A DNA stretch of 26,270 bases from Lachnospiraceae bacterium (GTDB lineage: Bacteria > Bacillota > Clostridia > Lachnospirales > Lachnospiraceae): assembly GCA_900770225.1 (NCBI GenBank), contig CAAGJU010000310.1, positions 1 to 26,270 of the forward strand, written 5' to 3'. The position numbers were made by a program, and so were the translations under genes. Shown in pieces: positions 1 through 7,431 of the stretch (positions within the stretch are counted from its first letter, which is position 1; each line of letters begins with the position of its first letter). The notes under the pieces are model-generated. The model was not told the origin of the DNA. It did no database searches and saw only the letters and a list, made by a program, of their open reading frames with translations.

Positions 1-123
1 ACTGTATGCGTGATCGACGCAAACATGTATGAGCATGGAGCGATGCGTAGCATCGCGAGAATGCGAATACATGTGCCGACTGCGGGAATCGCGTAGCGAT
101 GGAGCAGTCGGGCTTAATACAGT
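1..123. repeat. Intergenic palindromic element, copy S (three hairpins)
   Basis: Non-coding palindromic block just downstream of the histidine kinase stop codon, possibly continuing left of the window. ACTGTAT at 1-7 is the inverse of ATACAGT at 117-123. Inside are three hairpins. The first pairs TGCGT with ACGCA (about 7-20). The second, 23-74, has three stacked perfect stems: ACATGTAT/ATACATGT, GCAT/ATGC and GCGATGC/GCATCGC, separated by GA/GA and GGA/GAGA bulges, with a GTA loop. The third, 76-111, pairs CCGACTGC with GCAGTCGG around an inner ATCGC/GCGAT stem. The second hairpin has the same architecture as one in the element at 4045-4332, but with different paired bases. The 14-mer at 111-124 recurs at 20679-20692. 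It would lie in the 3' untranslated RNA of the kinase gene; a role in termination or mRNA stability is inference. Confidence 0.8.
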
Positions 124-142
124 ACTGTGGCATCTTCGTAAA

Positions 143-1627
143 TTACAGCCCGCTCTTGCTCTCCAGCGTGAACCAGAAAGCAACACCGTTTTCGTAATTG
201 CGGACACCGCACTTCTGCTGATGTCTGTCCATGATGGCCTTGACGATAGAGAGTCCGATGCCGCTTCCGCCATACGCTCTCGATCTCGCCCGGTCAACCT
301 TGTAGAACTTATCCCAGATATGATCAATGGAATCTTTGGGAATCGGATTGCCGGAGTTGAACACTGTGGTTGTCACGATACCGTTTTCATCCCGGCAGGT
401 AATCTCCACGACGTGATCTCCCTCACAGTGATGCAGGGCATTGGTGAGATAATTCGTCACAACCTCTTCGATCATGAATTCATCACCCCAGACAAAATAC
501 TGGTCCTCCGGATGGAAGATCACTTTCGCACCGGATTCCTCGATCATAACCTTCAGGGACGCAATCACGCCGCTGATCAGCTCGGTCAGATCGAAGCGGT
601 TCATCTGAATGGTCTCGTTGCCGTTCTCCAGCTGATTCAGTGTCAGAAGCTGACGGACCATCGTGTTCATTTTTTTCGACTCATCAATGATGACATCGCA
701 GTAAAAATTCCTGCTGTCAGGGTCATCATTGACGTTATCCTTCAGTCCCTCGGCATAGCCCTGGATCAGCGCAATCGGCGTCTTCAGCTCATGCGACACG
801 TTCGCGAGAAATTCCTTCCGCATCTCATCCGTCTGCGTCTTCTCGGCGATATCCTTCTCGAGCTTGGCATTCGCACTCTTCAGCTCACCCACGGCCTTTT
901 CCAGCTTGCTCTCCATGGTATTGAAGTTCCGACCGAGTTCGCCGATCTCATCCAGCTCACTGCCGTCATAATGCGCATTGAAATCGAGCTCCGCCATACG
1001 CTTGGACTGCTCGGTCAGCTGCTTCACCGGGCGAACGATGCGGCCGGCAAGGAACCATATGATCAGCGTGCCGATCAGTACAGCCAGAATGCCTATGTAC
1101 ATATAGAAACGGAATGATACCATCGCGGCTTCCGAGATGCCCTCCACCGGCAGGTAGACAATATAGTAATTGCCGTTATTCAGGATGCCCCAGAGCTCCA
1201 GATAATCCAGCCCGGTGAAACGGTCTTCGATACGGATCAGGTTGAATTCATCATTTTGCTCCAGCACCTCGGTATTGTCGTCTTCCATCCCCAGCACGTT
1301 ACCGAAAAGCCTCCCTGCCATGGTACGGCCATCCTCGGCATTCGTCACGATGCTGGTGAGATTCTCGTCCGTCACGGAGAAAACCAGACTGTTTGCGGAG
1401 CAGAAACGCTCAAACGTATCGCTCACGCTGAAGGTTCCGTCGCTTTTTTCCTTGAGATCCCCCGTCGAAGAGTTGATCATGTTCCAGCTCTGCTTCAGAA
1501 GTTTCTCCTGATGGTACTGGTACACATCGTCTATAAAGAAGAATTCAAACAGGCCCATGGCGCACAGCACCATGAACATGGTAAAAATAAATGTAAACGC
1601 AACTTTTTTCTGTATGGAATACTTCAA
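143..1627 (-). CDS. Membrane sensor histidine kinase with HAMP domain
   Basis: A 494-residue sensor kinase that should autophosphorylate on His and pass phosphate to an OmpR-type response regulator. A first membrane segment spans about residues 9-31. An extracytoplasmic sensor region of about 140 residues follows, then a second membrane segment at about 173-195 and a HAMP linker at about 195-248. The HisKA box reads EFLANVSHELKTP with the phospho-acceptor at His279. The ATPase domain shows the N box (TNYLTNALHH, about 391-400) and a G box (GGSGIGLSIVKAI, about 453-465). The start is TTG at 1627, chosen because GGGAGG lies 8 nt upstream and the first membrane helix would otherwise be cut. The sensor region matches nothing I recognise, so the signal is unknown. 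No response-regulator gene is adjacent; the nearest is at 9529-10218, and pairing with it is inference. It follows the reactivase genes by 234 bp and has its own promoter-like region. Confidence 0.93.
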   Translation of the reverse strand: MKYSIQKKVAFTFIFTMFMVLCAMGLFEFFFIDDVYQYHQEKLLKQSWNMINSSTGDLKEKSDGTFSVSDTFERFCSANSLVFSVTDENLTSIVTNAEDGRTMAGRLFGNVLGMEDDNTEVLEQNDEFNLIRIEDRFTGLDYLELWGILNNGNYYIVYLPVEGISEAAMVSFRFYMYIGILAVLIGTLIIWFLAGRIVRPVKQLTEQSKRMAELDFNAHYDGSELDEIGELGRNFNTMESKLEKAVGELKSANAKLEKDIAEKTQTDEMRKEFLANVSHELKTPIALIQGYAEGLKDNVNDDPDSRNFYCDVIIDESKKMNTMVRQLLTLNQLENGNETIQMNRFDLTELISGVIASLKVMIEESGAKVIFHPEDQYFVWGDEFMIEEVVTNYLTNALHHCEGDHVVEITCRDENGIVTTTVFNSGNPIPKDSIDHIWDKFYKVDRARSRAYGGSGIGLSIVKAIMDRHQQKCGVRNYENGVAFWFTLESKSGL

Positions 1628-1691
1628 TGCCCTGTCCTCCCGGACGTATCTGTGGCCGCAGCGGCTTGCAGCCTGTCCGCAATCTTCGCTT

Positions 1692-1723
1692 ATTGTAACA
1701 CAGAAACAGTGAAGTTTCTGTGT
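1692..1723 (-). promoter_or_regulatory. Kinase-gene -10 box abutting a perfect 10-bp inverted repeat (operator candidate)
   Basis: Upstream of the kinase gene, a TACAAT -10 box (complement of 1692-1697) is directly preceded by the inverted repeat ACACAGAAAC-N6-GTTTCTGTGT (1698-1723). The repeat fills the space where a -35 box should be, and no -35-like hexamer sits 16-18 nt upstream. A dimeric regulator bound here would either block polymerase or replace the missing -35 contact. There is no T-run after the repeat, so a terminator is less likely. Confidence 0.55.
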
Positions 1724-1861
1724 CTCTGGATAACCACCACAATTTTACAAAAACATACAAAAAGGACGCACGGAGAATTCCGATACGCCCTCTCATTTAT
1801 TCTTCAGTTATCGACACCGATCATTGTCCCGTTCTTCCGACAGCGGCACCCGCCTATTCAC

Positions 1862-2197
1862 TTACAGATCCCTGAGGCTCTGCTTTTTGATCACTCTGGC
1901 GCTGTTGGAGCCGATGATCCGGCACTGTGCATATGTAGGCATATGCAGGCGGCTCACGTTCTCGCCGGATCTGCGCCCGCGCATCTGCATGGCCACATCC
2001 TCACCGGATATCCCGATCCCGGATCCCATCATGGAGTCGGCAGCCGCATCATAGGCAAGCTCGTCAACATCCTGCCTGTCTTTTTCAAAGACCTCCGAGG
2101 CGACATTTTCTTCCTCGATACCCGCCCGGATCTCACGTAGAAAATCCGCGTCTGCCTCATGCGTATAGATAAAAATAGACGGCCTGTGGCTGATCAT
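1862..2197 (-). CDS. pduH: Diol/glycerol dehydratase reactivase, small subunit (PduH/DdrB family)
   Basis: A 111-residue protein resembling the small subunit of the B12-dependent dehydratase reactivating factor. In the known complex this subunit swaps with the medium dehydratase subunit so that damaged cobalamin can leave the enzyme. Visible family features are the N-terminal strand RPSIFIYTH, an acidic helix (DADFLREIRAGIEEE) and the conserved core GSGIGISGEDVAMQMRG (about 56-72), which echoes the GSGIGIGIQSKGT segment of the medium subunit. Its ATG overlaps the stop of the large reactivase subunit by four bases (ATGA), with GGAGGAG just upstream, so translation is coupled. It is slightly shorter than the roughly 120-residue family norm. 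It is the last gene of the dehydratase operon. Confidence 0.88.
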   Translation of the reverse strand: MISHRPSIFIYTHEADADFLREIRAGIEEENVASEVFEKDRQDVDELAYDAAADSMMGSGIGISGEDVAMQMRGRRSGENVSRLHMPTYAQCRIIGSNSARVIKKQSLRDL

Positions 2198-4011
2198 TGC
2201 ATTTCTCCTCCATAGGACAGCACAAGGCCTGTCGCAACGGCGTTCCTCGGTCCCTCTGTTCCCCGGATATTACCCCGGCCGCAGACGATGCCGTACTGCG
2301 TGAATTCCTCCATCAGCATTTCCGGGATTTCAAAATCCGCAGCCGATCCGCCGACCAGAACGACATTGGAGATATTTTTCAGATTATGATCCGGTGCGAC
2401 CGTGCGAAGTGCACGCTTCGCATTCGTCAGGAATACTTTCCGCTTCGCTTCACGCCGGATCTCGCGGATGCGTTCCATGGGGATATCCTTCTCCACCCTG
2501 ACGAGACCTGCCTCTGTCAGGAGCACGACCCTGCCGTAAAATCTGGGATCCAGTGACTCCTGCACGAAATGCATCTCACCATTCTCCATGCGCATATGGA
2601 AAAGGCTCTCCACCTTGGCGAGCGGATACCGCTTGATCTGCTCCGCCATATAGCGGTTTTCCAGCCCCAGTTCCGTCTGGATCAGCATGGAGACCAGTTC
2701 GCCGGCGCCTGCCTGATGCGTCAGATCAACAGTTCCATTCTCATGAATGATCGCAGCATCGGTGGAACCGCCGCCCATATCCAGAATAGCCAGTGGCAGC
2801 TTTGTGCCCGGCGTCGTCAGTGCACCGAGGCTGGCCATGACCGCCTCAACGCCTGCCACGGTTGCCCGTGTGGAAAGCGTCTCCGAAAGCTTTGCCGCGA
2901 TCTGCCGCATGGGAAGCTGCTGTGTGCGGACCATGGCGGCTATGCCGACAGCTTTTTCCAGACAGGTTTCCCCTGCAAGTGCGCCGGAGATCAGCACGGG
3001 TGCCAGCGTATCGACCGCCAGAATATCCGTAATATGAATCTCACCGTCCGCCTCTCCGCTGACCTCGCTCATGCCCCTGCGGATGCGGTTCAGCATATTT
3101 CCGACGTTGGTATTTTCCTGCCCGGTCACGTCGTAGATCTCACCGGCGTCACTGACTGCCTGCATGATCTTGTCCGCGCCCTCATCCAGAGGAATCCTCG
3201 TCGGATGTGTCGCCTGCAGGTAAATATCGCCCGCCGGCAGCACATTCTCCCGTACATCGCCATTCGGCGTCTTGATGACAACGGCACTGCGGTTGCCGAT
3301 CAGACTTCTGGCGATCGGCGTAACGGTCTTTGTCTCCTCCGCGTTGAGATGGAGCAAAGTAGCAATGCCATAAGGATTGGAAAGCATCCGGATAAACTGA
3401 CCGGGCAAGGCAACTTCGATCGCCGCCATGCGGCCATCCGGGATCTTGTCGATTCTTTTTACCTCGTCGACGATGGGGATTTTGTGATCCAGCCTGTTCT
3501 CGACCAGAACCGCCTCATCCGCCTGCAGGATAATGCCCACGATCTGAAGAGATCTGGCCACTTCGTTGATCCTGCGGGCTACTTCCTCATAGCCATGCCG
3601 TGCGTCGACAAAAACGATATACGGCGTTCCCGCCTGCCCTCTGGCAAGATTGTCAAACGAGAGGAGCTCACCGGCGGCCTGTCCTGCACCGGCCGGTGTT
3701 GAGGGATTGTGCCCGATCATGGAAGAATCGGTGATAATGGTCTCGGTCAGTGTCTCCATCGCCGTATCCCCGATGACCGGTGCCGCTTCATTCAGCCTCA
3801 CCAGATCGATCTCGGACACGTCTCTGCCGATCCTGCCCATGGCCTCCTTCAGCGCAGAAAGGATTCCATGGATATTTGCGAGGGTACCCTTCGTACCTGT
3901 CGTCTTCACGGAGGCGCTGGACAGAAAACGGACGTGCCTGTCCTGTCCATAGTCCCCGATGCAGACCTCTGTTGTGGAATTTCCTATGTCTACGCCTGCT
4001 ACAATACTCAA
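2194..4011 (-). CDS. pduG: Diol/glycerol dehydratase reactivase, large subunit (PduG/DdrA family)
   Basis: A 605-residue ATPase of the reactivating factor, a molecular chaperone that uses ATP to exchange inactivated cobalamin for adenosylcobalamin in diol or glycerol dehydratase. It has an actin/Hsp70-type nucleotide fold: phosphate-1 motif AGVDIGNSTTEV (about 5-16), phosphate-2 motif LDMGGGSTDAAI (about 410-421) and adenosine motif VVLVGGSAADF (about 550-560). Length matches the family norm of about 600-610. The start is TTG at 4011, since AGVDIGNS must lie near the N-terminus and GGAG sits 8 nt upstream. Unlike the tightly packed pduCDE genes, it is separated from pduE by 322 bp filled with a large palindromic element. 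It overlaps pduH by four bases. Confidence 0.95.
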   Translation of the reverse strand: MSIVAGVDIGNSTTEVCIGDYGQDRHVRFLSSASVKTTGTKGTLANIHGILSALKEAMGRIGRDVSEIDLVRLNEAAPVIGDTAMETLTETIITDSSMIGHNPSTPAGAGQAAGELLSFDNLARGQAGTPYIVFVDARHGYEEVARRINEVARSLQIVGIILQADEAVLVENRLDHKIPIVDEVKRIDKIPDGRMAAIEVALPGQFIRMLSNPYGIATLLHLNAEETKTVTPIARSLIGNRSAVVIKTPNGDVRENVLPAGDIYLQATHPTRIPLDEGADKIMQAVSDAGEIYDVTGQENTNVGNMLNRIRRGMSEVSGEADGEIHITDILAVDTLAPVLISGALAGETCLEKAVGIAAMVRTQQLPMRQIAAKLSETLSTRATVAGVEAVMASLGALTTPGTKLPLAILDMGGGSTDAAIIHENGTVDLTHQAGAGELVSMLIQTELGLENRYMAEQIKRYPLAKVESLFHMRMENGEMHFVQESLDPRFYGRVVLLTEAGLVRVEKDIPMERIREIRREAKRKVFLTNAKRALRTVAPDHNLKNISNVVLVGGSAADFEIPEMLMEEFTQYGIVCGRGNIRGTEGPRNAVATGLVLSYGGEMQ

Positions 4012-4044
4012 AACTCTGTCTCCGTCTGACTCTTATCTAAACAC

Positions 4045-4332
4045 AAACCCCATATCAAAAGTGATGCCATACTGTACTGTATAAGTCTACGCGCCGCTTC
4101 GCACTACGTGCTCCCGCGTCGCTACAGGTATTCGCGTTCTCGCTGTGTTTCACACAGCTCCACGCTCATACCAGCCCGACTTCGTCGGGCTATCGCGGCG
4201 TTCGCCACACCATATCACGCTACGCGTGTATGGCTGTGGCTCACTGCCCGCGTATATCGTCGCAAAGCCATAGTCGTCCTTGCACACCCTTCGGGTGTAC
4301 AGTCCGCCTCTGGCATGCGACGGACTTATACA
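4045..4332. repeat. Large multi-hairpin intergenic element, copy A, between pduE and pduG
   Basis: Fills the 322-bp gap between pduE and pduG. Terminal inverted repeats TGTATAAGTC (4078-4087) and GACTTATACA (4323-4332) enclose at least five hairpins. They are GCAC/GTGC within ACGCG/CGCGT (4089-4119); GGTAT, GCGT and GCTGTGT stems with loop TTC (4127-4172); AGCCCGAC/GTCGGGCT (4173-4191); GCCACA, CATA and CACGC stems (4204-4240) closed by CGCGG/CCGCG (4194-4252); and ACACCC/GGGTGT (4284-4298). A left flank AAACCCCATA (4045-4054) recurs at 20692-20701. The right end begins one base after the pduE stop codon. The element is transcribed with the operon. Similarity to copies at 1-123, 13511-13683 and 20679-20769 identifies a dispersed family. 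I know no established name for it. Confidence 0.85.
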
Positions 4333-4333
4333 C

Positions 4334-4753
4334 TCAGTTTCCTGCCCCTGCCTGACCTTCGGGAAGGAGGATACCTCTCTTCTCGTACACTTCCGCTGCC
4401 TCAAGCACCAGTTTGGCACAGTTCGGTGCCTTGTACTTCTCGAGCAGTTCCTGCGCCATCAGCACAAGCTCCGACTTGGTCGCGCGATGCGGTCTCAGCT
4501 TGTTGTACATGCCGAGGATGACCTCATCGGGAACATTCGTCAGCTCCGCTGCCCGTTCAAAATTTTTCTTCATCGGGGCATTGCCTGCCTGCTCGGCAAC
4601 CTCGCCCTGCGCACGCAGCATTTCCGCCGAAATCTTGATATCATCCGGAGCCACATGGCCCTTCATTACCTCATCCAGTGTGAGCTGATCCAGCTTCTTG
4701 CCTGTTCTGGATGTGATTCGGTCTCTTTCGTGTTCACCCAAAGGATACTGCAT
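4334..4753 (-). CDS. pduE: B12-dependent diol/glycerol dehydratase, small subunit
   Basis: A 139-residue gamma subunit of the adenosylcobalamin-dependent dehydratase, which with the other two subunits forms the (alpha-beta-gamma)2 enzyme converting propane-1,2-diol to propanal or glycerol to 3-hydroxypropanal. Family signatures are YPLGEHERDRITSRTGK near the N-terminus, LTLDEVMKGHVAPDDIKIS (about 24-42) and NFERAAELTNVPDEVIL (about 64-80). The chosen ATG at 4753 overlaps the last base of the pduD stop (TAATG) and has GGGAGG 8 nt upstream; a longer reading would start inside pduD. It lacks the extended N-terminus of enterobacterial PduE (about 173 residues) and is closer in length to the glycerol dehydratase small subunit. 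The stop codon directly precedes the palindromic element. Confidence 0.93.
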   Translation of the reverse strand: MQYPLGEHERDRITSRTGKKLDQLTLDEVMKGHVAPDDIKISAEMLRAQGEVAEQAGNAPMKKNFERAAELTNVPDEVILGMYNKLRPHRATKSELVLMAQELLEKYKAPNCAKLVLEAAEVYEKRGILLPEGQAGAGN

Positions 4754-5466
4754 TATCGATCCTCCCATTCGATGATACCCAGTTTCGGATCCAGCTGTTC
4801 CGTCTCAGCGATATGCATGATCGCCGCTTTCACCTGATATTTCGGTCTGACCATCGGGTCATTGACGGAAGGGATCGGCGTTACATTTTCACCCTTGACG
4901 TACTTCGCGGCGTTCTGGCCGATCTTACGATAGGTCTCGAGCGTCATGAGCGGTGCCTGAGGGAAAAGCTCCAGGTTGGAAAGCGGATACAGGTCTTTCT
5001 GACTGATGACCGTCGTTCCCTTGGACTGGATACCGATACCGATGCCTGAGCCCGCGAGTTTCGCGGATTCCAGCGCCATAAACCCGACATCCGATGTGTC
5101 GAGGATCTTCACGACGCGGGGAACCATGCCCTCTTCCTCGATGCCGGCTTTCACATTCCGGATGACATCATCCAGAGGAATGCCGCTCAGCGTCTTCTTA
5201 ATCTCTCTCTGAAAAGCAGCGCCTACGCCGATCACAACTTCCTTCGGATCGGTTCCCTTCGCCGCTCTTCTGTAGGAAGAGTAGTCGCTCTTTTTTTCAT
5301 TGATTCTTGTCCTGCCCGCCATGGAAGGCACATCATCTTCGCCCAAGCCGACAGACGGACTGCCAAAATCCCCGGCGGCAGATCCCGTACCGATATTCCT
5401 GCGGTTCTGCAGCTGCCGGATAATTTCCTCTGTAATTTTTTCAACTAATTCCTGCGAAGCCTGCAT
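4753..5466 (-). CDS. pduD: B12-dependent diol/glycerol dehydratase, medium subunit
   Basis: A 237-residue beta subunit of the B12-dependent dehydratase, contributing to the cobalamin site at the interface with the large subunit. The core from about residue 75 (KEVVIGVGAAF) shows GIEEEGMVPRVVKI and GSGIGIGIQSKGTTVI, typical of PduD. The first 22 residues (MQASQELVEKITEEIIRQLQ...) form a short amphipathic helix. A flexible Gly/Ser/Asp-rich linker to about residue 60 follows. That is the layout of the microcompartment-targeting peptide of enterobacterial PduD, whereas glycerol dehydratase medium subunits without this tail are about 195 residues. Start ATG at 5466 lies 9 nt after the pduC stop with AGGAGG upstream. 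It overlaps pduE by one base. Confidence 0.94.
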   Translation of the reverse strand: MQASQELVEKITEEIIRQLQNRRNIGTGSAAGDFGSPSVGLGEDDVPSMAGRTRINEKKSDYSSYRRAAKGTDPKEVVIGVGAAFQREIKKTLSGIPLDDVIRNVKAGIEEEGMVPRVVKILDTSDVGFMALESAKLAGSGIGIGIQSKGTTVISQKDLYPLSNLELFPQAPLMTLETYRKIGQNAAKYVKGENVTPIPSVNDPMVRPKYQVKAAIMHIAETEQLDPKLGIIEWEDR

Positions 5467-5475
5467 GGTGTCCTC

Positions 5476-7140
5476 CTAAATATCCATAGGGTTGATGCGG
5501 TGCGGAATGCGCTTGATCTCTTCCCAGCGCTCTCCCTCCACGCGATATCCGGTTCCCGGCCCCATGTAGTCGTTTGGCGTATTCACGCCGGACATCACAT
5601 GGAAGTTTCTGTCAAGAATGGCCGCCGTCTGCATATAGTCACCGATCACACGCTGCTTCAGCATGGCCATAACGCTCTCCGCCACATCCGTGAAGCCGCT
5701 CTCAGCCAGTGCTTTTACGACGTCAATACCCGTAATGCCCCGCTTCATGACATCTTCGGCGGACATCAGATCCGCGACGACGTCTCTCGGAAGCGTATCC
5801 TTGCTTCCATGAGCATAGGTAATGGCCTCAACCTGCTCGTCTGATACCTCCGCGAGTCCCAGCTGACGGAAAACAGCCTGGACGGCTTTCGCTGCCTTAT
5901 TGCGGACAGCGATGACATCGGCTTCCTTGACCGGCCTCAGGCCGCCGTCCACCTGCATGTCTCGCTGGAACACATTGTAATCATCAAAATCCTCCGCATC
6001 GAAATTCGATCCGGCGAACATGTTGTCATAGTTGGGCTCTGCTGCATACCCTGAAAAAATAAAGTCGGTACCCGGCAGAAACTCCAGCATGGTTCTCGCT
6101 GTCCGGCGCATGTCGGAATTTGAGAAGCTCTGGTCATTGGAGGATGCGCACTCAAGTCCCAGCAGTGCCGCGACAAGGTTCTCACCGAGCACCTCGCGGA
6201 TACCGGCGGGTACGGAACCCGTGATACCGATACAGCTGACGGAACCGTTCTGGATACCCTGGCTTCCGCAGCCCTTTGTCACATAGAGGCAGCGGCACTC
6301 GAGGTACAGCATGGATTTTTTCTCACTGCTGCCCATGAGCACCTCGGATCCGGATCCGGAGGTGAAACGCACCTTCAGGCCTCTGGAAGCATAGCATGAA
6401 TTCAGAAATGCCTTCGAATAAGGCGTATCATCACCATCGATAAAGACTTTCTCGGTTCCGTATACAGAAAGTGTCTCCGCATAGGTTGTGAGACCGCGAA
6501 TACCGAGCTCCAGCTCTGTAGCCTCCTCGGAAGAACACTGGGTGAGCACGCCCGGACGGCCGACCTGAGAACCGATCAGAAGTCCCATGGCGTCGAGCGG
6601 CGCATATCTGGCAACGCCCATCGTCGTCTCTTCCTCCGCAAATCCACGGAGTGCGCCTTCCGCCGCATCCGCCGCGATCTGTACCGGGTCATCCTTCAGA
6701 TTCGTCACGTGCGCCTGGTTGCCGGGCACTCTTCTTGCACGGATCTTCTGCATGCCCATCATCAGTTCCACGACATTCAGCTCATTGATGACCTCTGTCA
6801 TCCTCGCCGGCGTAATGCCGGAGATCACATCCAGCACTTCTTTTCTGGATACATGAATATCCACGATCATCCGGGCAATATCCACCGCCGGGATCTTCAT
6901 GGATTCTTCCGTGCGTTCGATATTGATGGCATAATCCGCAATGAACGTATCAAGGAAATCAAAATCCTCTCTCTGTTTGCCATCCAGCTCGACGATCCGT
7001 CCGTTCTCCACTCTCACGGAGGGCTTCGGATCATACGGGCTCTTCATGGCAACGAATCCCATTTCCGGCCATTCATTGATGAAGCCGTCCTTGTTTACCG
7101 GACGCTGGTCCAGAACCTCAAATCTTTTCGATCTCTTCAT
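5476..7140 (-). CDS. pduC: B12-dependent diol/glycerol dehydratase, large (catalytic) subunit
   Basis: A 554-residue alpha subunit with the radical active site in a TIM barrel. It opens RSKRFEVLDQRPVNKDGF and runs collinear with Klebsiella and Salmonella diol dehydratase as I recall those sequences, at essentially the same length. Substrate- and potassium-binding residues known from Klebsiella fall at His144 (NQAHVTN), Glu171, Glu222 (YAETLSVYG), Gln297 (GIQNGS) and Asp336 (CASSNDQ), a constant +1 offset. Nothing essential is missing. The sequence alone does not settle whether propanediol or glycerol is preferred. It is the first gene of the operon, driven by a good promoter at 7253-7281 with a leader of about 105 nt. 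No aldehyde or alcohol dehydrogenase, or shell gene, accompanies it here. Confidence 0.97.
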   Translation of the reverse strand: MKRSKRFEVLDQRPVNKDGFINEWPEMGFVAMKSPYDPKPSVRVENGRIVELDGKQREDFDFLDTFIADYAINIERTEESMKIPAVDIARMIVDIHVSRKEVLDVISGITPARMTEVINELNVVELMMGMQKIRARRVPGNQAHVTNLKDDPVQIAADAAEGALRGFAEEETTMGVARYAPLDAMGLLIGSQVGRPGVLTQCSSEEATELELGIRGLTTYAETLSVYGTEKVFIDGDDTPYSKAFLNSCYASRGLKVRFTSGSGSEVLMGSSEKKSMLYLECRCLYVTKGCGSQGIQNGSVSCIGITGSVPAGIREVLGENLVAALLGLECASSNDQSFSNSDMRRTARTMLEFLPGTDFIFSGYAAEPNYDNMFAGSNFDAEDFDDYNVFQRDMQVDGGLRPVKEADVIAVRNKAAKAVQAVFRQLGLAEVSDEQVEAITYAHGSKDTLPRDVVADLMSAEDVMKRGITGIDVVKALAESGFTDVAESVMAMLKQRVIGDYMQTAAILDRNFHVMSGVNTPNDYMGPGTGYRVEGERWEEIKRIPHRINPMDI

Positions 7141-7252
7141 TACTGTTTCTCCACTGAAGGCTTTGTCAGCCTATTTTTATCGCCGGCTGCAACTGCTGCC
7201 ATATGAGCAATATTTGTCTGTCAGCCGCTGTGTTCACACAATATGTAGTTAC

Positions 7253-7281
7253 ATTATACCCCTCATATGACAAACCGGCAA
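7253..7281 (-). promoter_or_regulatory. Promoter of the dehydratase operon
   Basis: On the minus strand TTGCCG (complement of 7276-7281), a 17-nt spacer and a perfect TATAAT (complement of 7253-7258) form a sigma-A promoter. Transcription would begin near 7246, leaving a leader of about 105 nt before pduC. The leader is too short for a full cobalamin riboswitch and I see no B12-box-like sequence. It contains a small GGCT/AGCC hairpin near 7160-7175. Confidence 0.8.
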
Positions 7282-7431
7282 CAGAAACAGAGCAGAATCT
7301 TTCAAAAAACCACATTTTTATTCTCGAGATGCAACATGATACCACATTTCAGGCTAATCACACTTCCAGATGACATTATGATCTGTCAGTTATCGTGATA
7401 TCGTCCATCTCTGCTGATCAGACAGATGATT

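Noticed and set aside
29..1117. A long plus-strand reading frame of 362 codons opposite the histidine kinase
   Set aside because: It is antisense to a kinase with all catalytic motifs, has no recognisable domain, and begins in the palindromic element.
1745..1790. A terminator after pduH from CGGA-ATTC-TCCG followed by T-rich sequence
   Set aside because: The stem is only four base pairs and the T-run starts several bases later, so it is too weak to call.
2569..3702. A plus-strand frame of 377 codons opposite pduG
   Set aside because: Antisense shadow of a well-conserved gene; the product is rich in His, Cys and Arg and resembles no protein family.
4045..4332. CRISPR array as an explanation of the repeats
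   Set aside because: The repeats are nested palindromes with differing arms, not identical direct repeats with unique spacers, and no cas gene is present.
4150..4419. A minus-strand frame of 89 codons running through the element between pduE and pduG
   Set aside because: It overlaps the pduE end in another frame and consists of hairpin sequence; nothing suggests translation.
7141..7246. A cobalamin riboswitch in the pduC leader
   Set aside because: The leader is only about 105 nt and shows no B12-box-like sequence or the expected long multi-stem layout.
7300..7330. A terminator of the MalY-like gene from AAAAATGTGGTTTTTT
   Set aside because: The only pairing is A with T, with no GC stem.
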